From Frigidibacter sp. SD6-1 (GTDB lineage Bacteria; Pseudomonadota; Alphaproteobacteria; Rhodobacterales; Rhodobacteraceae): a stretch of 64,000 nucleotides of DNA. The position numbers were made by a program, and so were the translations under genes. The notes under the pieces are model-generated. The model was not told where the DNA came from. It ran no database searches and was given only the letters and a program-made list of their open reading frames with translations. Within the stretch, counting starts at the first letter, position 1. Every line of letters starts with the position of its first letter. This document shows positions 8,420 through 16,781 of the stretch, one piece after another. The stretch lies in the NCBI RefSeq assembly GCF_030143255.1, contig NZ_JARJNR010000006.1, positions 124,001 through 188,000 of the forward strand. The letters run 5' to 3'.

Positions 8420-8433
8420 CAGAAATGTAACAG
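8415..8433. promoter_or_regulatory. Pho-box-like 11-bp direct repeat
   Basis: TGTAACAG occurs twice, at 8415-8422 and 8426-8433, exactly 11 bp apart. Read on the minus strand it is CTGTTAC-ATTT-CTGTTAC, close to the PhoB consensus of two CTGTCAT heptamers with a 4-bp AT spacer. It overlaps the stop codon of the glycosylase gene and lies 135 bp upstream of the transporter operon. The orientation is opposite to the usual one. Any OmpR/PhoB-family regulator could give this spacing. Confidence 0.45.
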
Positions 8434-8567
8434 CCCCGTTGCAAGTCGCCCGAAACCGGGGTTAGGTAGGTCAGCTTTTCTCCGGCGCTTCGCAAATCTG
8501 TCATGCGGGACCGGTAAGGCGAACGGGAGTCCGATTAACGGACCCAGACCTCACAACGGGAGCACAT

Positions 8568-9671
8568 ATGATGTCCAAGAAGATGGTCCTTTCGGCGAGC
8601 ATCGCCGCGCTTCTCGCCTCGACGGCGGTGGTGCAGGCCGATGCGATGGCCGATCTGGAGGCCGCCGCCAAGGCCGAAGGCATGCTGACGACGATCGCCC
8701 TGCCGCACAGCTGGTGCGGCTATGGCGATGTGATCGCCGGCTTCAAGGCCAAATATCCCGAAATCGCCGTCAACGAACTGAACCCCGACGCAGGGTCTGC
8801 CGATGAGGTTGAGGCGATCAAGGCGAACAAGGGCAATACCGGCCCGCAGGCGCCCGACGTCGTCGATGTCGGCCTCGCGTTCGGCCCGTCGATGAAGGAA
8901 GAAGGCCTTCTGCAGCCCTACAAGGTCTCGACCTGGGACGAGATCCCCGACAGCATCAAGGATGCCGACGGTTACTGGTATGGCGACTATTACGGCGTGA
9001 TGTCCTTCATCGTGAACAAGGATCTCGTCGCCAACACGCCCGCCGACTGGGCTGACCTGATGAAGCCGGAATATGCCGGTCAGGTCGCGCTTGCGGGCGA
9101 TCCGCGCGCCTCGAACCAGGCGATCCTCGGCGTTCTTGCCGCGGGCCTGTCGAAAGGCGCCGCCGCCGGTGAAGCCGCGGGCAATGCCGGTCTTGAATAT
9201 TTCGCCGAACTGAACAAGGCGGGCAACTTCGTTCCGGTCATCGGCAAGGCGGGCACGATCGCCCAGGGCGCGACCCCGATCACCATCGCCTGGGACTATA
9301 ACGCGCTTGCCTGGGCCGACGAACTTGCCGGCAACCCGCCGGTCGAGATCGTCGTTCCCTCGACCGGCGTCCTTGCGGGCGTCTACGTGCAGGGCATCTC
9401 GGCCTATGCGCCGCATCCGAACGCGGCGAAGCTGTGGATGGAGTATCTCTATTCGGACGAAGGCCAGAACCTGTGGCTGAAGGGCTATTGCCACCCGGCG
9501 CGCTTCAACGCCATGTCGGCCGCGGGCAAGCTTGACGCCGACGCGATGGCCAAGCTGCCGCCTGCCGCGTCGTACGAGGCCGCCTACTTCCCGACGCTCG
9601 ACGAGGTGAACGCCAACAAGGCCGCCGTCACCGGTGGCTGGGATAGCGTCGTCGGCGCCAACGTCCAGTAA
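8568..9671 (+). CDS. ABC transporter periplasmic substrate-binding protein (polyamine/Fe/AEP class)
   Basis: This 367-residue protein has a cleavable signal peptide (positively charged start, hydrophobic core, likely cut after VVQA near residue 24). The mature part is an extracellular solute-binding protein of the group that includes PotD, FutA and the aminoethylphosphonate binders AepX and PhnS. Recognisable stretches are PDVVDVGLAFGPSMKEEGL, GVMSFIVNKD and WADLMKPEYAG. It opens a four-gene operon and is separated from the permeases by a strong hairpin, as is common for genes whose binding protein is made in excess. The ligand cannot be read from sequence; the neighbours suggest an amine or amino alcohol. 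Confidence 0.85.
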   Translation: MMSKKMVLSASIAALLASTAVVQADAMADLEAAAKAEGMLTTIALPHSWCGYGDVIAGFKAKYPEIAVNELNPDAGSADEVEAIKANKGNTGPQAPDVVDVGLAFGPSMKEEGLLQPYKVSTWDEIPDSIKDADGYWYGDYYGVMSFIVNKDLVANTPADWADLMKPEYAGQVALAGDPRASNQAILGVLAAGLSKGAAAGEAAGNAGLEYFAELNKAGNFVPVIGKAGTIAQGATPITIAWDYNALAWADELAGNPPVEIVVPSTGVLAGVYVQGISAYAPHPNAAKLWMEYLYSDEGQNLWLKGYCHPARFNAMSAAGKLDADAMAKLPPAASYEAAYFPTLDEVNANKAAVTGGWDSVVGANVQ

Positions 9672-9692
9672 CAGGCCATAGCCTGACAGTCG

Positions 9693-9720
9693 CCCCGGCC
9701 CGGACCACACCGGGCCGGGG
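9693..9720 (+). terminator. Hairpin between binding protein and permease genes
   Basis: An 11-bp perfect GC stem (CCCCGGCCCGG with its complement, 6-nt loop) is followed by TTGCC. It probably causes partial termination or protects the upstream message, so the binding protein outnumbers the membrane parts. Confidence 0.6.
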
Positions 9721-9778
9721 TTGCCATAACAAGAATTCCGACCAGCTCGGACCTCACCTCGACCGGGACATATCCTTC

Positions 9779-10663
9779 ATGACCGATACCGCCCCCGCCA
9801 GACCAGCGCGGCCGCGGCGCCTGCCCCTGACATGGGTGGGTCTTGCGCCCTTCGTGATCTTCGCGCTTCTGTTCCTGATCCTGCCCACGATGAATATCGT
9901 GATCGGCGCCTTCCAGACGCGCGACGGGTCGTTCACCCTGCAGAACCTGCGCGACCTCGGCACCGGCACGATCCCCTCGTCCTACTGGATCTCGGTGAAG
10001 ATCTCGCTCGCCTCGTCGCTTCTGGGCTGCCTGATCGGTTTCGGCATGGCGGCGGCGGTGACCTTCGGCGCGGTGCCCCGCTTCATCCGCGGCCCGCTGA
10101 TGACCTTTTCCGGCGTCGCCTCGAACTTCGCGGGCGTGCCCTTGGCCTTCGCTTTCCTCGCAACCTTCGGGCCGGTCGGCCTGATCACGCTGTTTCTGAA
10201 GAACAATTTCGGCATCGTCCTGCAGCGTGACCTTGGGTTCTCTATCCTCAGCTTCTGGGGCCTGACGGTCACCTACCTCTTCTTCCAGATCCCGCTGATG
10301 ATCCTGATCATCACCCCGGCGCTGGAGGGGCTGAAGAAGGAATGGCGCGAGGCAGCTTCGGTTCTTGGCGCCACGAGCCTGCAATATTGGCGCATGGTCG
10401 CGCTGCCCATTCTCTTCCCCTCGCTTCTGGGCACGTTCGCGCTTCTCTTCGCCAACGCCTTCGGCGCCGTGGCGACCGCCATCGCGCTGACGGGGTCGGC
10501 CCTCAACATAGTGCCGATCCAGCTTTTCGCGCAGATCAGGGGCGATGTCCTTGGCAACCCCAACCTCGGCTATGCGCTGGCCTTCGGCATGATCGTCGTC
10601 ACCGGCATCGCCAATGTCCTTTACATCTGGCTGCGCATTCGCGCCGAGAGGTGGCTGAAATGA
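9779..10663 (+). CDS. ABC transporter permease 1
   Basis: This 294-residue inner-membrane protein has about six transmembrane segments, the first being PFVIFALLFLILPTMNIV at about 24-41. The cytoplasmic EAA loop EWREAASVLGATSLQYWRM contacts the ATPase. It has the fold of PotB/PhnU-type permeases and forms a heterodimer with the next gene product. An ATGA overlap couples it to permease 2. Confidence 0.88.
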   Translation: MTDTAPARPARPRRLPLTWVGLAPFVIFALLFLILPTMNIVIGAFQTRDGSFTLQNLRDLGTGTIPSSYWISVKISLASSLLGCLIGFGMAAAVTFGAVPRFIRGPLMTFSGVASNFAGVPLAFAFLATFGPVGLITLFLKNNFGIVLQRDLGFSILSFWGLTVTYLFFQIPLMILIITPALEGLKKEWREAASVLGATSLQYWRMVALPILFPSLLGTFALLFANAFGAVATAIALTGSALNIVPIQLFAQIRGDVLGNPNLGYALAFGMIVVTGIANVLYIWLRIRAERWLK

Positions 10664-11451
10664 GCCTTTATGCCCGCCTCACCGGCTGGATCGTCCTCAT
10701 CTTCGGCCTGCTTTACTTTTTTCTGCCGCTGCTTGGCCTCTTCGAATTCTCGCTGAAGGCCCGCCGTGGCGTCTATTCGCTCGACGCCTATACCAAGATC
10801 ATCGGCGATGCGGAGTTTCAGGCGACCTTCGGCTATTCGGTGGTGATGGCGCTGGTCACCATCGCCATGGGCGTGCTGCTCGTCGTGCCCACGGCCTTCT
10901 GGGTCAGGCTGAAGATGCCCTGGGCACGCCCCTATGTGGAGTTCATCACGCTCTTGCCGCTGGTCATCCCCGCAATCGTCATCGTCTTTGGCTATATCCG
11001 GCTTTACAACACGTCGAGCTGGCTGCCGATGACAGGTACGACCATGGGCACCAACCTGCTGCTGGCCTTCGGTTATACAACGCTGGCGCTGCCCTACATG
11101 TACCGCGCGGTCGATACCGGGCTTCGCACGATCGACGTGGCCACCCTGACCGAGGCGGCGCAATCGCTCGGCGCCGGTTGGATCACGATCCTGTCGCGCG
11201 TCATCCTGCCGAACGTGCTGGTCGCGGTCCTGTCGGGCGCCTTCCTGACCTTCGCCATCGTCATCGGCGAATTCACGCTCGCCGCCCTTCTCGACCGCCC
11301 GGCCTTCGGCCCCTACCTGCAACGCATCGGGGCCAACAAGCCCTATGAGCCCTTCGCGCTTTCGGTGATCGCCTTCGCCATCACCTGGGTCTGCATGGGG
11401 CTCATCCAGCTTGTCACCCGGTTCTCCAAACATACGAAAGCTGCACGCTGA
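10660..11451 (+). CDS. ABC transporter permease 2
   Basis: This 263-residue PotC/PhnV-like permease starts at the ATG overlapping the stop of permease 1. It has a first membrane helix WIVLIFGLLYFFLPLLGLF at about 10-28, some six helices in all, and the EAA loop TEAAQSLGAGWITILSRV. Longer in-frame starts upstream lie inside permease 1 and are rejected. Its TGA shares a base with the ATPase start. Confidence 0.88.
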   Translation: MSLYARLTGWIVLIFGLLYFFLPLLGLFEFSLKARRGVYSLDAYTKIIGDAEFQATFGYSVVMALVTIAMGVLLVVPTAFWVRLKMPWARPYVEFITLLPLVIPAIVIVFGYIRLYNTSSWLPMTGTTMGTNLLLAFGYTTLALPYMYRAVDTGLRTIDVATLTEAAQSLGAGWITILSRVILPNVLVAVLSGAFLTFAIVIGEFTLAALLDRPAFGPYLQRIGANKPYEPFALSVIAFAITWVCMGLIQLVTRFSKHTKAAR

Positions 11452-12500
11452 TGGCCTTCCTCGAAATCGAACATCTGGAAAAGAGCTTCGGCGCCACCCG
11501 CGTCGTGAAGGATTTCAACCTGTCCGTCGAGAAGGGAGAGTTCATCTCGCTTCTCGGTCCGTCGGGCTGCGGCAAGACCACGGTCCTGAGGATGGTCGCG
11601 GGGTTCGAGGTGCCGACATCGGGCAATATCCGCATCGACGGCAAGGATGTGGTGAACCTCAAGCCCAACCAGCGCAATATCGGCATGGTCTTCCAGGCCT
11701 ATGCGCTCTTCCCGAACCTGACCGTGGCCCAGAACGTGGCGTTCGGGCTGAAGGTCGCGGGTGTCGACCGGGCAGAAAGCGACAAGCGCGTGACAGAGAT
11801 GCTGACGCTGATCGGCCTGCCCGAGCTTGGCAACCGCTATCCGTTCCAGCTGTCGGGCGGCCAGCAGCAGCGCGTGGCGCTGGCCCGGGCGCTTGCGCCG
11901 CGTCCGCGTGTCCTTTTGCTCGACGAGCCGCTCTCGGCGCTCGACGCCAAGATCCGCGTCTCCTTGCGCGAAGAGATGCGCGCGATCCAGCAGCGACTGG
12001 GGATCACCACGATCTTCGTGACACACGATCAGGAAGAGGCGCTGTCGATGTCGGACCGGGTGGTGGTGATGCATCAGGGCATCGCCGATCAGGTCGGCAC
12101 GCCGCTCGACATCTACAACCGCCCCGCCACGCGGTTCGTGGCCAATTTCGTTGGCACGTTGAACGTGATGGAAGCCGATGTCGTCGACCCCTCGACCGGG
12201 CGCGTGAAGATTGGCGGGCAGGAGATCACGCTGGGCCGAGCGGTGCCGCCGGGCAAGATCACCCTCGGCTCGCGGCCCGAGATGATCAGCCTCGGCGCCC
12301 GTACCGGCCGGGAGACCGCGTTGAAAGGCACGATCACCGAGGTCCATTTCCTCGGCTCGGTCATTCGCGGCCGGGCCTCGGTCGGCAAGGATGTGGTTTC
12401 CTTCGATATGTTCAACGATACCGGTCGCGCGCCGCCGAAGGTGGGCGAAGAGGTTTCGCTGTCGGTCGCGGGTCAGGATCTTCTGGTTATCGGCGACTGA
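11451..12500 (+). CDS. ABC transporter ATP-binding protein
   Basis: This 349-residue ATPase energises the transporter. It has Walker A GPSGCGKTT (about 35-43), the Q-loop MVFQAYALFP, signature LSGGQQQR, Walker B VLLLDEPLSALD and the switch histidine in FVTHDQEEALSM. The last 110 residues form a TOBE domain, as in PotA, FbpC and PhnT. The one-base overlap with permease 2 shows co-translation. The TOBE domain means it may also have regulatory ligand contacts. Confidence 0.92.
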   Translation: MAFLEIEHLEKSFGATRVVKDFNLSVEKGEFISLLGPSGCGKTTVLRMVAGFEVPTSGNIRIDGKDVVNLKPNQRNIGMVFQAYALFPNLTVAQNVAFGLKVAGVDRAESDKRVTEMLTLIGLPELGNRYPFQLSGGQQQRVALARALAPRPRVLLLDEPLSALDAKIRVSLREEMRAIQQRLGITTIFVTHDQEEALSMSDRVVVMHQGIADQVGTPLDIYNRPATRFVANFVGTLNVMEADVVDPSTGRVKIGGQEITLGRAVPPGKITLGSRPEMISLGARTGRETALKGTITEVHFLGSVIRGRASVGKDVVSFDMFNDTGRAPPKVGEEVSLSVAGQDLLVIGD

Positions 12501-12518
12501 GCCCATTTGCGACATGAA

Positions 12519-12555
12519 GCGCCGCCGACGGATCAGATATCCGCTCTGGCGGCGC
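12519..12555 (+). terminator. Probable terminator of the ABC operon
   Basis: GCGCCGCC (12519-12526) pairs with GGCGGCGC (12548-12555), with a smaller hairpin GGAT...ATCC inside. It starts 18 nt after the ATPase stop. There is no T-tract, so termination would be Rho-assisted or the element may only stabilise the 3' end. Confidence 0.4.
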
Positions 12556-12589
12556 CGATCCTGCCCCGAAGGGTAATCCGGGGGGACAT

Positions 12590-13495
12590 GTGTCGGGGCT
12601 GACCTACAGACAGGGCGTTCTTCTGGTCGTCGGTGCCGGATTCATCTGGTCGCTCAACGGCCTTCTTCTGCGCATCGTCGGCGATGCGGGCACCTGGCAG
12701 GTACTTTTCTACCGCTCGCTCGGCATGGTGCCCGTCCTGTTCCTCTGGATCCATCGGCGATCCGGTGGCCGCCCGTTCGCCTTGATCCGCGCCGGGGGGC
12801 TGGCGGTCCTTATCGGCGGACTCGGCCTCGTCGTCGCTTTCTCCGGCGCGATTTTTTCGATGCAGACCACCACCATCGCCAATGCGGTCTTCCTGTTCGC
12901 CGCCGCGCCGCTTCTGACCGCGGCACTCGCCTGGCCTGTCCTGGGCGAGCGGGTGGGCCCCGGCACCTGGGTCGCCATCGCAGTCGCCTCGGTCGGGGTT
13001 TTCGTGATGGTGCGCGAGGGGCTCGCACTTGGCGAGGGGATGGGCAATATCGCGGCCCTGGGTTCCGCCGCCGGTTTTTCCGCCTTTACGCTCACGCTCC
13101 GCAAGGCGCGGCTGAGCGAGATGACACCGGCGGTCCTCACGGGCGCGCTCCTGTCCATCCTCGTTGCGGCGGCGGTTGTTTCATTGCGGGGCGAAAGCCT
13201 CGCCCTGCCCCTGCGCGGCTGGTCGGTCTCGATGCTGATGGGCGCCGTCACGATCTGCGGTGGCATGATCCTTTTCACCGCCGGGACCCGCGCCATCCCG
13301 GCCGCCGACGCGGGCCTTCTGGCGCTGGTCGAGGTAGTCCTCGCCCCGGTCTGGGTCTGGCTCTTCTGGAACGAGACCGTCAGCGCAGACACCGCGCTTG
13401 GCGGGGCGATCCTTCTGGCGGCGCTTGTCCTGAACACCGTTGCCGCCCGGCGCCAGCGTTACTTGCCCCTCCGGAAGAACCGCGAACGGGCATAA
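12590..13495 (+). CDS. EamA/DMT-superfamily transporter
   Basis: This 301-residue membrane protein has about ten transmembrane helices in two EamA repeats, for example VLLVVGAGFIWSLNGLLLRI at about 10-29. Members export small metabolites or amino acids; the substrate is unknown. It probably starts at GTG (MSGLTYRQ). The ATG two bases upstream is in another frame. It follows the ABC operon on the same strand, and its 3' end overlaps the convergent RpiR-type regulator gene by 37 bp. Confidence 0.82.
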   Translation: MSGLTYRQGVLLVVGAGFIWSLNGLLLRIVGDAGTWQVLFYRSLGMVPVLFLWIHRRSGGRPFALIRAGGLAVLIGGLGLVVAFSGAIFSMQTTTIANAVFLFAAAPLLTAALAWPVLGERVGPGTWVAIAVASVGVFVMVREGLALGEGMGNIAALGSAAGFSAFTLTLRKARLSEMTPAVLTGALLSILVAAAVVSLRGESLALPLRGWSVSMLMGAVTICGGMILFTAGTRAIPAADAGLLALVEVVLAPVWVWLFWNETVSADTALGGAILLAALVLNTVAARRQRYLPLRKNRERA

Positions 13496-14322
13496 AGCTC
13501 TTCCAGTCGCCGCATCCGGGCCTGCGTCTCGTCCCAGGTCAGGTTCTCGGTCGCGGCCAGAAGGGTTTCCAGAAGCAGTTGGATCGCCACGGTCGAATCC
13601 CAGGCCGATGGCGCCTCGACATGGGCAGACAGCCGGTGGCGGGCATGGGCGGCGGCGGGCGAGACCCATTGATCGGTGATCAGCACGACCTCCGCCCCCT
13701 GCGCGGCGGCGGCCTCGATCAGTTGCAAGACGTTGTTCTCGTAGCGCCGAATGTCCAGCGCCAGGAGCACATCGCCCGGCGCCATGTCGATGATCGCGGG
13801 CAACCAGGCATTGGCGCGGTCCGAGATCAGGCTCACATCGCGGCGGATGACCTTCATATGGGTCACGAAATAGTCGGCCAAAGCATGGGTGATCCGCCCG
13901 CCCATCGCAAAGATGCGACGGTCCGGGTCGGCCATCAGCGCCGCGATCGCGTCGAACTCCGTCTGGTCGATCTGCGCGAGCGTCGCCTGAAGGTTCGCCA
14001 CGACCGCATCGGCGAAACGGTTGAGCATATGGGTCTGCGGTACACCGCCCGCCCAACGGTCATGCTTCATCAGGGGCGAGATCAGCCGTTCCTCGACCTC
14101 GGCGCGCACAGTGATCTGAAAGTCGGGATAGCCCTTGAAGCCGAGCTTCTGCGTCAGGCGCACCACGGTCGGCGTCGATACTTCCGCTGCCTTGGCAAGC
14201 GTGGTGATCGAGCCAAGCACCGCCACCGGATAATTGCGCATGATATGGCTGGCGAGTTGCCTCTCGGCCCGGGTCAGCTCGTCGAAGGCCGCCTTGATCT
14301 GCTGCTCAATCGTTTGCTTCAT
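13459..14322 (-). CDS. MurR/RpiR-family transcriptional regulator
   Basis: This 287-residue regulator has an N-terminal RpiR helix-turn-helix (about 1-77, with ITTLAKAAEVSTPTVVRLTQKLGFKGY) and a C-terminal SIS domain (about 125-260, with GDVLLALDIRRYENNVLQ and ITDQWVSPAA). SIS domains usually bind phosphosugars, but RpiR proteins also control amine and amino-acid pathways. It is divergent from the catabolic cluster beginning with the amidohydrolase gene and is its likely regulator. The start is the ATG giving MKQTIEQQ; the upstream extension is unsupported. Confidence 0.88.
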   Translation of the reverse strand: MKQTIEQQIKAAFDELTRAERQLASHIMRNYPVAVLGSITTLAKAAEVSTPTVVRLTQKLGFKGYPDFQITVRAEVEERLISPLMKHDRWAGGVPQTHMLNRFADAVVANLQATLAQIDQTEFDAIAALMADPDRRIFAMGGRITHALADYFVTHMKVIRRDVSLISDRANAWLPAIIDMAPGDVLLALDIRRYENNVLQLIEAAAAQGAEVVLITDQWVSPAAAHARHRLSAHVEAPSAWDSTVAIQLLLETLLAATENLTWDETQARMRRLEELYARSRFFRRGK

Positions 14323-14364
14323 TCGCCCGCCACCCTTCCGCAATCGTCTTAGAAAAGATCGTAA

Positions 14365-14377
14365 CAGAAAATTTCTG
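14365..14377. promoter_or_regulatory. Palindrome, candidate operator of the RpiR-type regulator
   Basis: CAGAAAATTTCTG is a perfect 13-bp palindrome with an AT core. It lies in the 128-bp divergent region between the regulator gene and the amidohydrolase gene. A TTGACA hexamer follows at 14390-14395. RpiR-type regulators typically bind such AT-centred palindromes. Confidence 0.45.
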
Positions 14378-14450
14378 CCGGGAAACATATTGACAGTCCT
14401 GTGCCAACATATGACCGTGGCGGCCAAGACCCGGGGGACTTCTGCCGCAC

Positions 14451-15233
14451 ATGAGTGTTTCGCACAACAGATTTGACGCGCCGGTCGCCGTTGAGACCCC
14501 CGGCGGCGAAAGCGATGTTCTGATCGTCTGCGAACATGCCTCGAACCATTTTCCCGATACGTTCGGCACCTTGGGACTGAGTGAAGCGGAGTGCGCGGCC
14601 CATATCGCCTGGGACCCGGGCGCGCTTGGCCTTGCCCGCGCCCTGTCCTCGCGACTTGATGCGACGCTGGTGCGTGCGACCGCCTCGCGGCTGATCTATG
14701 ACCTCAATCGCCCGCCGGATGCGCCGGGCGCGATGCCCGCCAGAAGCGAGATTTTCGATATCCCCGGCAATGCGGCGCTGGATGCCGCCGAGCGGCTCCG
14801 GCGAACGCAAGCGATCTATCTGCCTTTCCACGCCCGACTTCATGCCGAGATAGCGGCGCGAATCGCTGCCGGGCGCCCGCCAGTCATCGTCACGATCCAC
14901 TCCTTCACGCCGGTCTATTTCGGCAAGCAGCGCGCGGTCGAATTCGGCGTCATCCATGACGCCGACCCCTCGCTTGCCCTCGCCACGGTCGAGGCCGCGC
15001 GCGCCCTGACGGATTTGCGCGTCGAACTGAACGAACCCTATTCCGCTGCCGATCAGGTCACGCATACACTGCGCCTGCAGGCCACCCCCTACGGGCTGAG
15101 GAACGTGATGCTGGAAATTCGCAACGACCTGATCGCCACACCCGGCGCCGAAGCGGCGATGGCCGACAGGCTCGTCCCCGTCCTCAGGCGCGCCATGGGC
15201 GAATTGCAGCGAGGCCGTCATCGAAGCGCCTGA
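14451..15233 (+). CDS. N-formylglutamate amidohydrolase family protein
   Basis: This 260-residue protein belongs to the FGase family (PF05013). Visible family features are VLIVCEHASNHFP near the N terminus, a region rich in RLIYDLNRPPD, IVTIHSFTPVYFG and a C-terminal YGLRNVMLEIRNDLI. Classical members release formate and glutamate from N-formylglutamate in histidine breakdown, but no hut genes are present. Next to a glutamine-synthetase-like ligase it may instead cleave a gamma-glutamyl amide; this is inference. It is the first gene of a five-gene set on the plus strand. Confidence 0.82.
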   Translation: MSVSHNRFDAPVAVETPGGESDVLIVCEHASNHFPDTFGTLGLSEAECAAHIAWDPGALGLARALSSRLDATLVRATASRLIYDLNRPPDAPGAMPARSEIFDIPGNAALDAAERLRRTQAIYLPFHARLHAEIAARIAAGRPPVIVTIHSFTPVYFGKQRAVEFGVIHDADPSLALATVEAARALTDLRVELNEPYSAADQVTHTLRLQATPYGLRNVMLEIRNDLIATPGAEAAMADRLVPVLRRAMGELQRGRHRSA

Positions 15234-15319
15234 GCAAGGCTTGACTTCGACATGACGCAATACATTCGGACGAAGCAACGCCAGAAGGCGGCTTCGCCAG
15301 AGAAGGGGAGAAACTGGTT

Positions 15320-16687
15320 ATGGCAGGAAATCTGACGCTCGACGGCTTGAAGAAAGCCGTCAAGGCGGGCGAGATCGACACGGTTCTGGTGGCGGGCATC
15401 GATATGCAGGGCCGTCTGATGGGCAAGCGCTTCCATGCCCAATTCTTCATCGACGGCGGCTGGGAGGAGACGCATTGCTGCAACTACCTCCTTGCCGTCG
15501 ACATGGAGATGAACACCGTCCCCGGCTACAAGACCTCAAGCTGGGAAAAGGGCTATGGCGATTATGTGATGAAGCCCGACCTTTCGACGCTGCGGGTCAT
15601 CCCATGGCTGCCCGCAACGGCGATGGTTCTGTGCGACCTTCTGGACCATCACACGCATGAAGAGGTCGCCCAGTCGCCCCGCGCCATCCTGAAACGCCAG
15701 GTCGCCCGCGCCCGCGCGCTGGGGTTCGAGCCGATGATGGCGACGGAACTGGAATTCTACCTGTTCGAAAACAGCTACGAGGCGCTCCGCGACACGAACT
15801 TCACCGGCCTGAAGCCGATCAGCGCCTATAACGAGGATTACCACATCTTCCAGACCACCAAGGAAGAGGATGTGATGCGCGCCATCCGCAATGGCCTTTA
15901 CGGCGCGGGCATCCCGATCGAAAATTCCAAGGGCGAGGCGGATGCCGGTCAGGAAGAGGTCAACTACCGCTATTCCGACGCGCTCGACACTGCCGACAAC
16001 CATACGATCGTGAAGGCCGGCGTGAAGGAGATCGCCTGGTCCAAGGGCCGGTCCGTCACCTTCATGGCCAAGTACGACCACCGCAAGGCCGGATCGTCGA
16101 GCCATATCCACCAGTCGCTCTGGACCAGGGACGGCAAGCCCGTCTTCATGGACAAGGACGATGCCCACGGCATGTCGGCCACGATGAAGCACTATGTCGC
16201 GGGCCAGCTAACCTATGCGCGCGAGATCACCGCCTTTCTTGCGCCTTACGTGAACAGCTACAAGCGCTTCACCATCGGCATGTTCGCGCCCACCAAGGCG
16301 GTCTGGTCAGCCGACAACCGCACTGCGGGCTTCCGGGTCTGCGGCGAACACACGAAAGGCGTGCGCGTCGAATGCCGCATCCCGGGCTCGGACGTGAACC
16401 CCTACCTTGCCTGCGCCGCGCTTCTGGCGGCGGGCCTTGCCGGGATAGAACAGAAGCTGGAGCTGGAACCGGAACTCCGCGGCGACATGTACAACACCAA
16501 GGGCATCCGCGAGATACCTCACACCCTGCGCGAGGCAGCCGATCTGCTTCTCGGCTCCGACATGCTGCGCAAGGCGTTCGGCGATGAGGTGGTCGAACAT
16601 TACCACCATGCCGCCCAGTGGGAGATTTCGGAAACCGACCGCGTGGTCACTGACTTTGAAATCCAGCGCCTGCTGGAACGTGCCTGA
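15320..16687 (+). CDS. Glutamine-synthetase family gamma-glutamyl ligase
   Basis: This 455-residue protein has the GS fold, with a short beta-grasp N-terminal domain and the catalytic domain. The metal-binding ATELEFYLF motif, AGQEEVNYRYSDAL, SSSHIHQSLW and RVECRIPGSDVNPYL are intact. Length and sequence place it with PuuA-like ligases, which join glutamate to amines, rather than with GlnA. No Tyr-adenylylation loop is recognisable. In context it probably makes a gamma-glutamyl amide of an amine or amino alcohol. An AGAAGGGGAG site precedes the ATG. A long inverted repeat follows the stop. Confidence 0.85.
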   Translation: MAGNLTLDGLKKAVKAGEIDTVLVAGIDMQGRLMGKRFHAQFFIDGGWEETHCCNYLLAVDMEMNTVPGYKTSSWEKGYGDYVMKPDLSTLRVIPWLPATAMVLCDLLDHHTHEEVAQSPRAILKRQVARARALGFEPMMATELEFYLFENSYEALRDTNFTGLKPISAYNEDYHIFQTTKEEDVMRAIRNGLYGAGIPIENSKGEADAGQEEVNYRYSDALDTADNHTIVKAGVKEIAWSKGRSVTFMAKYDHRKAGSSSHIHQSLWTRDGKPVFMDKDDAHGMSATMKHYVAGQLTYAREITAFLAPYVNSYKRFTIGMFAPTKAVWSADNRTAGFRVCGEHTKGVRVECRIPGSDVNPYLACAALLAAGLAGIEQKLELEPELRGDMYNTKGIREIPHTLREAADLLLGSDMLRKAFGDEVVEHYHHAAQWEISETDRVVTDFEIQRLLERA

Positions 16688-16695
16688 CCCCCTGC

Positions 16696-16765
16696 GGCGA
16701 GGATGGGCAGATTGCCCATCCTACGCCCGCCTCCCCGTAGGATGGGCAATCTGCCCATCCTCGCC
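16696..16765. repeat. Inverted pair of the GTAGGATGGGCAAT palindrome
   Basis: Two 30-nt arms (16696-16725 and 16736-16765) are exact reverse complements separated by 10 nt. Each arm is itself nearly palindromic (TAGGATGGGCA / TGCCCATCCT). The same unit occurs at 53755-53782 and 59331-59358. It starts 9 nt after the ligase stop and ends 16 nt before the aldehyde dehydrogenase ATG, so it can form a very stable hairpin inside the operon. Confidence 0.85.
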
Positions 16766-16781
16766 GTTAAAGGATGAATCC

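Noticed and set aside
14390-14415. Sigma-70 promoter TTGACA...TATGAC for the amidohydrolase gene
   Set aside because: The spacer would be only 14 bp; the -35 hexamer is good but no matching -10 element was found at 16-18 bp.
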